DNA from: Erysipelotrichaceae bacterium UBA2227
Lineage (GTDB): Bacteria; Bacillota_I; Bacilli_A; Erysipelotrichales; Erysipelotrichaceae
NCBI GenBank assembly: GCA_002348095.1
Contig: DDYT01000016.1
Coordinates: 1-27,709 of the forward strand
Direction: 5' to 3'
DNA length: 27,709 bases
A program made the translations under genes and the position numbers. Shown piece after piece: positions 1 to 5,905 of this stretch; the first letter of the stretch is position 1; every line of letters begins with the position of its first letter. The notes beneath the pieces were generated by a model that was not told where the DNA came from, made no database searches, and worked only from the letters and a program-made list of their open reading frames with translations.

Positions 1-1293
1 CTCGATCACCGATGTTGCATTACTGAACGCAGCATTGTTATGGTCGACCATGATGACGAGCGTATTTGCGTCTAACACATCCAGTGCTTCTGACTCTGTG
101 ATAAAACGATGTCTCTCATCCAAAACTTCTTTATATTTAGCCAGTGCTCCGGAGAGTTTAGTTTCGATACCGCCGGTTTTCGACACAATATATACTTCCT
201 TGTCATAACTGCGGGCGATTCGGCTCATTCCGATTGCGGCCCCCATGCAATCAAAATCCATTTCCTTATGACCGACAATGATGACCGTTTTACATTGTTG
301 TATCAAATCACGAATCGTCTGGGCAATGACGCGAACACGTACTTTACTGCGTTTCTCTTGTGCCTGGCTGCTACCGCCAAAATACTTAATATCTTCATTA
401 AACGATTTGATGGCAACCTGATCTCCGCCTCGGCTTTGTGCCAGTTCAAGTGCTGTGTTTACCATGTCCTCAAGTTGAAGAAAGTCCGATGTCTTTCTCG
501 AAAAAGCCATGGACAGCGTAATAGCAACATCGACTTCTGCCGCTGCCTTACGTATATAAGACAATATATCAAAACGGTTATTCATTACATTCTTATATAT
601 TCTTTCGTTAAGTACGACTAAGAAACGGTCAGCCTTGATCCTCCGCAAAAACATTCCGTTTTTCTTTGCCCAATCAACGACCGGCTGACGGATTTTCGAA
701 TCAATCAAAGCTATTTTCTGTTCTTCCTCATATTGAGTCGTCTCTTCGTAATTATCGATATGGATCAACCCCAATACGACCTGCTCATCTTCATACGCAG
801 ATTCTAACTCATTGATTTCCGTAATGTCTCTGAAGAACAGCAATTGTGCATTTTCTTTTCGCAAAACCTCATAGACGCAGTCATTGACCTCAATGGTCAG
901 TCTTTCACTGTCTCCCGTAAACAGCTTATTGATTTCCGGGGACAACGATGTGATTTTCGATCCGATCAGCGAGATGCCGCGATGATCAAACATCTCACTC
1001 ATCCACGTGACATTATAGTTTTCATCGTACGTGACGATCCCTACCCCGCCAAGCTCCAATGCTTCCTTGGCATCCTTGCCGAGAACCCGGGTAATTGAGA
1101 AAATACGATCTCTCTGATCTCTTTCATAAGTCTGAATTATCAGGTATATAAATGATATATTCATCAGTAAGTAGATAAACAAGAGTAAGTATACGTAATT
1201 AAACAGAAAAATGAAGAAGATAAAAAGAATGATGATCTCAAACAGCAGGACAATAGCAATTTTTGACTTTAAGCGATCAAAACTTTCAAGCAT
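1..1293 (-). CDS. gdpP: Cyclic-di-AMP phosphodiesterase GdpP, N-terminal part (cut by window edge)
   Basis: This is the first 431 codons of a membrane-bound DHH/DHHA1 phosphodiesterase that in Firmicutes hydrolyses c-di-AMP to pApA. Reading the minus strand, two hydrophobic helices (about residues 12-50) are followed by a PAS-like region. A degenerate GGDEF domain comes next, carrying SRGGDQVAIK. The DHH domain then begins with VGHKEMDFDCMGAAIG and VIMVDHNNA, and the frame is still open at base 1. The ATG at 1291-1293 lies inside the 3' end of the upstream gene (8-nt overlap) and has a GGGAG site before it, so translation is probably coupled. The position after rpsR and yybS matches the Bacillus yybS-yybT order. 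The DHHA1 part and the rest of the catalytic site are outside the window, so activity cannot be judged. Confidence 0.93.
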   Translation of the reverse strand, partial: MLESFDRLKSKIAIVLLFEIIILFIFFIFLFNYVYLLLFIYLLMNISFIYLIIQTYERDQRDRIFSITRVLGKDAKEALELGGVGIVTYDENYNVTWMSEMFDHRGISLIGSKITSLSPEINKLFTGDSERLTIEVNDCVYEVLRKENAQLLFFRDITEINELESAYEDEQVVLGLIHIDNYEETTQYEEEQKIALIDSKIRQPVVDWAKKNGMFLRRIKADRFLVVLNERIYKNVMNNRFDILSYIRKAAAEVDVAITLSMAFSRKTSDFLQLEDMVNTALELAQSRGGDQVAIKSFNEDIKYFGGSSQAQEKRSKVRVRVIAQTIRDLIQQCKTVIIVGHKEMDFDCMGAAIGMSRIARSYDKEVYIVSKTGGIETKLSGALAKYKEVLDERHRFITESEALDVLDANTLVIMVDHNNAAFSNATSVIE

Positions 1294-2203
1294 TGTTTTT
1301 CACTCCCAACAGTTTTTGACGTAAATCGGTAACCATATCAAGCAATCCTATGATCATAAGCGGAAATACTGCGACTGTCGGCAATAGCAATAGACTGAAA
1401 ACGGCCGCAAAAATCAGTGTGCGCATTTTATAACGCTTTTGAATGACGGAAATCAGGATGAACGCATGTACAACGATGGTCATCGTTGAAAAGACAAACA
1501 ATGTGTATCCGATATTTTGCCAGTTTGTGTCAAGTTGAAGCTGTCTTGATAAAGGCCATATAAAGAGCAGCGCCATCAGGATATACCCGATATATGCGGG
1601 TAAGGAAAACTTTGACAGCGGAGCTGATGCCGGTATGGTTATCTTCAGCACACGTTTCAATAAAACACGTGCAAATATATGTAACAGATAAGCTTCCAGG
1701 ATGGCCGCCAAAAAGATCGACATCACGATAATCATCCGGATAAGATCGGTTTCAGCTGCAGACACTTGCACGTTCATTGTACGTAAGAGTTCTGCAACGA
1801 TTTTAACTTCATCACCCATATCATAACCGAAAAATGAAGCAAATAAAACCATGGATAAAAAATAGATGATGGTCGTGAACAAAGTTGTGAATAAAAATTG
1901 AATCCGGCTGTCAAATTTTCTGTTAATGCCCCAACCGTAAAGCAGCCCTACCAGCCCATAGAGTAATGCAAAAATCAATGATGGCAGCGAAGATATGACC
2001 AATGACAGAACCGCAACACCAAAGTAAGGCAACCAGCCTGCTTTAAATCCGTGTTTCGCAGTATAGAGTATGATGGGTAAAGGGATGATCCAAGCAAAAT
2101 AGACATTGAGCTGACTGGCAAACTGTCGATCAATCAGTAAAAATACACTGATCAATGCAATCATTGCGGATCCTTCCGTAATTTTTCTGACATCATTTTT
2201 CAT
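1286..2203 (-). CDS. yybS: YybS-like DUF2232 multi-span membrane protein
   Basis: A 305-residue polytopic membrane protein with about eight hydrophobic segments: a pair at roughly 12-50, then about 55-95, 105-130, 160-185, 205-225, 235-255 and 265-295. Length, topology and position between rpsR and gdpP fit the DUF2232/YybS family of Bacillota, whose biochemical role is not established. The ATG at 2201-2203 has an AGGGG site about 10 nt upstream. Its stop overlaps the gdpP start by 8 nt, so the two form a translationally coupled pair. It lies just downstream of the rpsR terminator, with only about 20 nt for a promoter, so expression probably relies on read-through or on a promoter inside rpsR. 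The family call rests on context plus topology, not on a diagnostic motif. Confidence 0.82.
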   Translation of the reverse strand: MKNDVRKITEGSAMIALISVFLLIDRQFASQLNVYFAWIIPLPIILYTAKHGFKAGWLPYFGVAVLSLVISSLPSLIFALLYGLVGLLYGWGINRKFDSRIQFLFTTLFTTIIYFLSMVLFASFFGYDMGDEVKIVAELLRTMNVQVSAAETDLIRMIIVMSIFLAAILEAYLLHIFARVLLKRVLKITIPASAPLSKFSLPAYIGYILMALLFIWPLSRQLQLDTNWQNIGYTLFVFSTMTIVVHAFILISVIQKRYKMRTLIFAAVFSLLLLPTVAVFPLMIIGLLDMVTDLRQKLLGVKNNA

Positions 2204-2222
2204 CTTAACATCCCCTGTTGAT

Positions 2223-2251
2223 AAAAAACCTCCACCGACTGGCGATGGAGG
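2223..2251 (-). terminator. Rho-independent terminator after rpsR
   Basis: The inverted repeat CCTCCA/TGGAGG, with a further CG pair inside, is followed on the minus strand by six T. It starts 9 nt past the rpsR stop and separates the ribosomal operon from yybS-gdpP. Confidence 0.85.
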
Positions 2252-2259
2252 TAAGCGTT

Positions 2260-2490
2260 CTAGTCGGCGACGTACGGCAATAATGCCATTTGACGTGCGC
2301 GCTTGATTGCGGTGGCAAGCATCCGTTGATATTTTGCACGTGTGCCTGTTACGCGTCTGGGAATGATTTTCCCATTAGCTGAAATAAATCTCTTCAGTAA
2401 TTCAATATCTTTATAATCAATGGATGTGACATTGTTTTTAGTGAAGTAACAGACTTTTTTGCGGCTCGTGCGTTGTTTTTTGAAAGCCAT
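2260..2490 (-). CDS. rpsR: 30S ribosomal protein bS18
   Basis: A 76-residue bS18, full length for the family. It pairs with bS6 on the platform of the small subunit. Diagnostic stretches are CYFTKNNVTSIDYKD near the N-terminus, IIPRRVTGT in the middle and the C-terminal RARQMALLPYV. It keeps one cysteine (residue 14) of the cysteine set seen in zinc-binding S18 forms, as Bacillus S18 does. An AAGGAG site lies 7 nt before the ATG. It is the last gene of rpsF-ssb-rpsR, 15 nt after ssb, and is followed at once by a terminator. Confidence 0.98.
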   Translation of the reverse strand: MAFKKQRTSRKKVCYFTKNNVTSIDYKDIELLKRFISANGKIIPRRVTGTRAKYQRMLATAIKRARQMALLPYVAD

Positions 2491-2505
2491 GAGCTGTCTC
2501 CTTTC

Positions 2506-2955
2506 TTAAAATGGCAAGTCGTCACTTGAAATATCAAGGATCGGACCTGTCGAAAAATCATCTTCGTTATAGTTATTGTTATCCGGTTGAAATCCGGATG
2601 TGCTATCAAATGAATTTGATGCGGGTCGTTGAGTTGATGATGAGCGGGATTCAAGTAACTGAACATTGTCCGAGACAACTTCGGTCACGTAAACTTTTTT
2701 CCCGGTACTTACATCATCATAATTTCTTGTCGAAATTCGTCCTTCGACGGAAACCATGGCACCTTTTTTTGCATACTGGCTTAAAAAATCAGCTGTTTTT
2801 TCCCACGCTACACAATTGATAAAGTCGGCCTGATCTTGCTGACCGTAACGGCGATTGACAGCGACCGTGAAGCTTGCGACTGATTTTCCGCTTTGTGTTC
2901 TTCTTAACTCAGGATCTTTGGTCAGACGACCCACCAATATGACACGATTTACCAT
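2506..2955 (-). CDS. ssb: Single-stranded DNA-binding protein
   Basis: A 149-residue SSB that coats single-stranded DNA during replication, repair and recombination. The OB fold covers about residues 1-105 and opens with MVNRVILVGRLTKDPELR. FTVAVNR and DFINCVAWEKTADF are also present. A disordered linker rich in Ser, Asn and Asp follows, and the protein ends in the acidic tip DISSDDLPF, which in SSBs docks partner proteins. AAGGAG lies 6 nt before the ATG. It sits between rpsF and rpsR, the conserved Firmicute arrangement, and has no promoter of its own that I can see. Confidence 0.97.
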   Translation of the reverse strand: MVNRVILVGRLTKDPELRRTQSGKSVASFTVAVNRRYGQQDQADFINCVAWEKTADFLSQYAKKGAMVSVEGRISTRNYDDVSTGKKVYVTEVVSDNVQLLESRSSSTQRPASNSFDSTSGFQPDNNNYNEDDFSTGPILDISSDDLPF

Positions 2956-2965
2956 GTGGTTCTCC

Positions 2966-3256
2966 TTACTCTTCTTCTTTGTTGATGATTAAGAAGCGAA
3001 CGATGTTGTTATTGATTCGGTTAAGACGATCCAACTCTTTAACACCGGCTTGATCAGCTTCGAAATTACCCACGACATAATAACCTTTTGTCATGTGGTT
3101 GATTTCATATGCAAACTCACGCATACCCCACTCTGTAACCTCACCGACGACTCCACCATTGTTTGTGATGATTTCGTTCATGTTTGCGATTAGAGCTTGG
3201 CGTGCGGCATCATCGAGTGATGCGTTTACAATGTACATGATCTCATACTTGCGCAT
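2966..3256 (-). CDS. rpsF: 30S ribosomal protein bS6
   Basis: A 96-residue bS6, usual length for Firmicutes, which binds bS18 in the small-subunit platform. It starts MRKYEIMYIV and contains EWGMREFAYEINHMTKGYYV and LDRLNRINNNIVRFLI, all typical of S6. A perfect AAGGAGGTG lies about 5 nt before the ATG. It is first in a three-gene operon with ssb and rpsR. A consensus promoter and a leader of about 70 nt that can fold into two hairpins precede it, so feedback control by S6:S18 is possible. Confidence 0.97.
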   Translation of the reverse strand: MRKYEIMYIVNASLDDAARQALIANMNEIITNNGGVVGEVTEWGMREFAYEINHMTKGYYVVGNFEADQAGVKELDRLNRINNNIVRFLIINKEEE

Positions 3257-3278
3257 TGTGACACCTCCTTATGGTCTA

Positions 3279-3321
3279 TTGGCCTTTTCAGGCAAGGAGC
3301 GAATACTTTACGTATCCACCC
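3279..3321 (-). promoter_or_regulatory. Structured 5' leader of rpsF (two hairpins)
   Basis: On the minus strand the leader can form a 10-bp stem GGGTGGATAC/GTATTCGCTC with loop GTAAA (3297-3321, with G-U pairs). A second hairpin TTG-CCT/AGG-CAA with a GAAA loop (3279-3295) lies just before the Shine-Dalgarno. In many bacteria S6:S18 binds its own rpsF leader. I could not confidently place the conserved CCG element of that motif, so only the structure is claimed. Confidence 0.4.
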
Positions 3322-3330
3322 GTATCGTAC

Positions 3331-3359
3331 ATTATAACAGAACCCGACATCTATGTAAA
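3331..3359 (-). promoter_or_regulatory. Strong sigma-A promoter of rpsF-ssb-rpsR
   Basis: Minus-strand -35 TTTACA (3354-3359) and -10 TATAAT (3331-3336) are separated by exactly 17 nt, with TG one base before the -10. Transcription should start near 3324, giving a leader of about 68 nt. Confidence 0.85.
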
Positions 3360-3360
3360 C

Positions 3361-3384
3361 GAAAAAAAGCACCTGTTGGCGCTT
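3361..3384 (-). terminator. Rho-independent terminator after ispD
   Basis: The minus-strand stem AAGCGCC/GGTGCTT with loop AACA is followed by a run of seven T. It starts 8 nt past the ispD stop and lies just upstream of the rpsF promoter. Confidence 0.88.
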
Positions 3385-3391
3385 ATTGACA

Positions 3392-4033
3392 TCATTTTAC
3401 ATCATCCGGAGTCGTGATTTTAATATTGGCATAAGATCCTTCAACAACCTTGATTCGGGTGTTACCGCACAGTTCAGCAATTTGAGCATCATCGGTGGCA
3501 TTGAAACCCAAATCAAATGCTTTATTATAACAACGAAGGATCAGAGATGTCTTGAAAGCCTGAGGTGTTTGAGCCAACATATGTTCTTCACGATCCACGG
3601 TCGCCAGTATATAATCACCATCCATCCTCTTTATGGTATCCTTTGGTCTGACTGCCAATATAGCCGCTTCTTCCTGTTTCATCGCATCCAGCAAACGATT
3701 GACACAGTCCATCGGCAGCCACGGTCTTGCCCCGTCATGAATCAAAACAATATCTTCTGTTACAGCCATCAATCCGTTGAATACACTGTCCTGACGGGTG
3801 TCACCGCCGTTGACCGACACGATCTTCCCAGATTCGTTCTGACGGACGATTCGTGGCATATCTGCCCGATTCGTGACGATGACCACTTGTTTACAGCGTG
3901 GATCATCCAAAAATAACTGAAGGGTTTGTTCCAAGACTGTTTTACCTTCTTTGAGCGGATAAAACATCTTGTTATACCCCAATCCCATGCGCGTCCCTTT
4001 TCCGGCTGCGACGATAAGTGCTGAATAGTTCAT
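3392..4033 (-). CDS. ispD: 2-C-methyl-D-erythritol 4-phosphate cytidylyltransferase
   Basis: IspD joins CTP and methylerythritol phosphate to give CDP-ME, the third step of the MEP isoprenoid pathway, in the cytosol. The 213-residue protein has the nucleotide-binding AAGKGTRMG (residues 9-17) followed by Lys22, then HDGARPWL (99-106), TPQAF (156-160) and a C-terminal ANIKITTPDD. This set points to IspD rather than to a sugar-nucleotide transferase. It is slightly short compared with the usual 225-235 residues. An AGAGGTGG site precedes the ATG. It is a single-gene unit with its own promoter and terminator. ispF, often adjacent, is not here. A CDP-ribitol synthase (TarI-like) relative is the main alternative, because that family shares these motifs. 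Confidence 0.85.
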   Translation of the reverse strand: MNYSALIVAAGKGTRMGLGYNKMFYPLKEGKTVLEQTLQLFLDDPRCKQVVIVTNRADMPRIVRQNESGKIVSVNGGDTRQDSVFNGLMAVTEDIVLIHDGARPWLPMDCVNRLLDAMKQEEAAILAVRPKDTIKRMDGDYILATVDREEHMLAQTPQAFKTSLILRCYNKAFDLGFNATDDAQIAELCGNTRIKVVEGSYANIKITTPDDVK

Positions 4034-4057
4034 AAGCCACCTCTTAATCTTTTTCCT

Positions 4058-4086
4058 ATTTTAACACTTTTTCATTCCGTTTTCAT
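4058..4086 (-). promoter_or_regulatory. Putative ispD promoter
   Basis: Minus strand: -10 TAAAAT (4058-4063) preceded by TGT (extended -10), with a weak -35 ATGAAA (4081-4086) at 17 nt spacing. It faces away from the cobalamin-riboswitch promoter at 4109-4137. Confidence 0.55.
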
Positions 4087-4108
4087 TGTTTTTATTTTCG
4101 AAATTCGG

Positions 4109-4137
4109 TTGTAATCGATTTCTGATACACTTATAAT
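4109..4137 (+). promoter_or_regulatory. Promoter of the cobalamin-riboswitch operon
   Basis: -35 TTGTAA (4109-4114) and -10 TATAAT (4132-4137) have a 17-nt spacer. The expected start near 4144 falls just before the first base of riboswitch stem P1. Confidence 0.8.
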
Positions 4138-4146
4138 AAAAGTGTT

Positions 4147-4329
4147 GAATAGGTGTTTAACCGACTTAATAGGGAATCCGGCCCACCGGAGCTGCCCCAG
4201 CAACTGTCGATACCGACGACAAAAGCAAACCACTGTGCAAACGGGAAGGGTTTTTGAAGGAAGACGTATCAGCCAGTAGACCTGCCTAATTCAAAAATAT
4301 CTGTTTTATCTTCTGGGTGAAAGATAAAA
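4147..4329 (+). promoter_or_regulatory. Cobalamin (B12) riboswitch
   Basis: The B12-box core AGCTGCCCCAGCAACTGT (about 4190-4207) and the 3' element CAGCCAGTAGACCTGCC (4270-4286) are the hallmarks of cobalamin riboswitches. The ends pair as P1: GAAT-AGG (4147-4153) with CCT-A-ATTC (4285-4292). P5 is TCCGG/CCGGA with loop CCCA (4182-4185). A following 9-bp hairpin (4304-4312 with 4321-4329) has a loop containing TGGG (4314-4317), which complements L5, as expected for the L5-L13 kissing contact. It should sense a cobalamin and switch off the downstream uptake and adenosylation genes when B12 is plentiful. Which cobalamin form it prefers cannot be read by eye. Confidence 0.95.
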
Positions 4330-4353
4330 AGGCAACACACTTGTCTTTTTTCG

Positions 4354-4376
4354 CACATCCTAGGGTGTGTTTTTTT
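4354..4376 (+). terminator. Riboswitch expression platform: intrinsic terminator
   Basis: The stem CACATC/GGTGTG with loop CTAG is followed by seven T and lies 12 nt before the ATG of the first gene. AACACAC at 4334-4340 could pair with GTGTGTT at 4365-4371 and compete for the 3' arm. Control is therefore most likely premature transcription termination. Confidence 0.8.
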
Positions 4377-4388
4377 ATGGGAGGAACA

Positions 4389-4838
4389 ATGAAGAAGAAT
4401 TTTACGCGTATTTTGATTGCTGCAGTAGCAGCAACCCTGCTTTATGTCGGAGTTTCGTATCTTACACGGCCGCCGGTAGAACAGGGCAGTAAGGAAGTCA
4501 CCTTGATCATGAGCACGAAGCTTGAAGGAGAAGTTAAAGAGATCTTCAAAAAGACGATCAAAACAGATGCCGAAATGCTTGGCGATCTTCTTGATGAAGG
4601 CGTTGTCCGCGCATATTTTACCATCGAACTTTCCGGAAATAAAAGTGATGCTTACGGACGGTTCATCGTGGCGATCAACGAGTTTAAAACCGAAGATATG
4701 AGTAAAGGACCATGGTGGATCTACGATTCCAAAACCAATCAGACCTGTGTGTCCGCAGGGTATTGCTCGGGAATCGATGCGACACCTGTATACGACCAAG
4801 ACGTTTTCGAATTTACCTACACTGACAGCTTCGAATAA
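4389..4838 (+). CDS. Membrane-anchored DUF4430 (transcobalamin-C-like) protein
   Basis: A 149-residue exported protein. One N-terminal hydrophobic segment (about residues 7-24) with no lipobox Cys suggests a signal anchor. The rest (about 35-145) resembles DUF4430, the small domain related to the C-terminal part of transcobalamin and intrinsic factor. Key stretches are AEMLGDLLDEG and GPWWIYDSKTNQTC, then YC about six residues later and a closing DVFEFTYT. Cys120 and Cys126 could form a disulfide outside the cell. It is first behind the B12 riboswitch and its stop overlaps the next start by one base. A role in capturing B12 for the transporter is inferred from this context. I chose the ATG with GGGAGGA 3 nt upstream. 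A longer in-frame GTG at 4317 would lie inside the riboswitch terminator region and is rejected. Confidence 0.82.
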   Translation: MKKNFTRILIAAVAATLLYVGVSYLTRPPVEQGSKEVTLIMSTKLEGEVKEIFKKTIKTDAEMLGDLLDEGVVRAYFTIELSGNKSDAYGRFIVAINEFKTEDMSKGPWWIYDSKTNQTCVSAGYCSGIDATPVYDQDVFEFTYTDSFE

Positions 4839-5395
4839 TGAAACCTGTTGTCCGCTTAGTCGTCATAGCACTGCTAAGCGCTCTGCTGTTAGTGGTACAA
4901 GTCGCTTTGGCTATGGTCCCCAACGTCGAACTGGTATCCTTACTAATCCTCATTTACACGCTGTTACTGCCTTTACCTACGGTATTGGGTATTGTCAGTA
5001 TTTTTGTCACCCTCGAATTTCTGGTTTGGGGGTTTGGGGATTGGGTCATCGGCTATTACTGGGTCTGGCCCATTTGGGTATTGTTGGTCTATGCTACACG
5101 ATGGTTCAATAAGGACGATCCTCATCGATGGGCTTTGCTTGGCACATTTTGGGGTATTTTGTTCGGCATTCTTTTCTCCATACACCACGGAATTCTCTAT
5201 GGTATGACTTACAGTTATGCCTATTGGATCAGGGGCATTTCTTTTGACATTATTCATGCAATATCGAATTATATTCTTATATTGCTTAGTTATCGTGTTA
5301 TATTTGATGTATTAAAGAAACTGCTTGAAAGGCTAGGTGTATCGTATGAAAGTAACCACAAAAACCGGGGATCAAGGTCAAACCGGTGTCTTTAA
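4838..5395 (+). CDS. ECF transporter S component, probably for cobalamin (CbrT-like)
   Basis: A 185-residue very hydrophobic protein with about five to six membrane helices (roughly 6-28, 32-60, 64-88, 101-121, 127-150 and 138-160). It ends in a short basic tail. Size and topology fit the substrate-binding S subunit of an energy-coupling-factor importer. Position behind a B12 riboswitch and before a cobalamin adenosyltransferase makes cobalamin or a precursor the likely substrate. No ECF ATPases or T subunit are encoded here, so it would share a module encoded elsewhere (group II type). There is no clear Shine-Dalgarno, and the ATG shares one base with the previous stop, so translation is probably coupled. 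Its last 50 nt overlap the next gene. Confidence 0.78.
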   Translation: MKPVVRLVVIALLSALLLVVQVALAMVPNVELVSLLILIYTLLLPLPTVLGIVSIFVTLEFLVWGFGDWVIGYYWVWPIWVLLVYATRWFNKDDPHRWALLGTFWGILFGILFSIHHGILYGMTYSYAYWIRGISFDIIHAISNYILILLSYRVIFDVLKKLLERLGVSYESNHKNRGSRSNRCL

Positions 5396-5813
5396 CCAAC
5401 GTGTAGAAAAGGACAGTCTGATTATTGATTTGCTAGGACATTTGGATGAGGTCATGGCTCATATGATCGATTGCTATGCCGAGTTTCCTGAGGCGAACCC
5501 AGAGCTGAAAGATCGGGTCGATGAACTGATTTTAATCGCATCCATTGTTGCCGGATTTAAAAAGGAAGAAGATTTCAGTGAGGAACGGGTGGCACATTTA
5601 GAAGAAATGATTCGATTGCATAATGAAAAGTGCAATGGATTCGTCTATCCGTTTGATAACCCGATGAAATCCAAACTGAATGTTTTGCGCACCGTCGTCC
5701 GTCGTTGTGAGCGCGTCATGGTAAGATCATTTAAAGAAAATAAAGATTTTCCGCTTATCCGTGTCTATATCAATCGCTTGTCCGACTATGTTTTTATTTT
5801 AATCAACCGCTAA
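5346..5813 (+). CDS. pduO: Divergent PduO-type ATP:cob(I)alamin adenosyltransferase
   Basis: This family transfers the adenosyl group of ATP to cob(I)alamin to make adenosylcobalamin. The 155-residue protein keeps the N-terminal ATP motif TKTGDQGQTGVF (residues 5-16), a DE pair in the GHLDEV segment (34-35), RRCER (119-123, normally RRAER) and YINRLSDYVF (141-150). It departs from the family where a LPGG turn is expected: the segment reads FVYPFDNP (99-106). It is also shorter than the usual 180 or so residues and lacks the C-terminal tail. I chose ATG 5346 over the GTG at 5337 because TKTGD then falls at the usual place, and AGGCTAGGTG lies before it. It overlaps the S component by 50 nt and precedes the AdoCbl-dependent nrdJ. 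The family is clear; activity is likely but not certain. Confidence 0.85.
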   Translation: MKVTTKTGDQGQTGVFNQRVEKDSLIIDLLGHLDEVMAHMIDCYAEFPEANPELKDRVDELILIASIVAGFKKEEDFSEERVAHLEEMIRLHNEKCNGFVYPFDNPMKSKLNVLRTVVRRCERVMVRSFKENKDFPLIRVYINRLSDYVFILINR

Positions 5814-5864
5814 ATGTTATCACATCATTTTCATAAGTTTCATGAGTTGTGTGCAGTTAATTTA

Positions 5865-5873
5865 TGTTAGAAT
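5865..5873 (+). promoter_or_regulatory. Possible extended -10 promoter for nrdJ
   Basis: TGT directly before TAGAAT (5868-5873) forms an extended -10. The best -35 (TTGTGT) is only 15 nt upstream and weak. No terminator is visible between pduO and nrdJ, so read-through from the riboswitch operon is also possible. Confidence 0.45.
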
Positions 5874-5905
5874 AAAAGGTATCTTAGGTAAGAGGAGGAA
5901 TATGT

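Noticed and set aside
109..1098. Plus-strand frames of 170 and 84 residues opposite gdpP
   Set aside because: The minus strand is open over the whole stretch and encodes GdpP domains. The plus-strand products look like complement artefacts.
2394..2819. Frames of about 94 and 102 residues overlapping ssb and rpsR
   Set aside because: They overlap well-supported ribosomal and SSB genes and show no domain features.
3386..3916. 176-residue plus-strand frame opposite ispD
   Set aside because: It is a shadow of ispD, which has a full set of family motifs on the other strand. No ribosome site or family resemblance was seen.
4317..4388. In-frame GTG start extending the DUF4430 protein by 24 residues
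   Set aside because: The extension would be encoded by the riboswitch hairpin and terminator. The ATG at 4389 has a GGGAGGA site.
5337..5345. GTG start for the adenosyltransferase
   Set aside because: The ATG 9 nt later puts the TKTGD motif at the normal distance from the N-terminus and is better spaced from the ribosome site.
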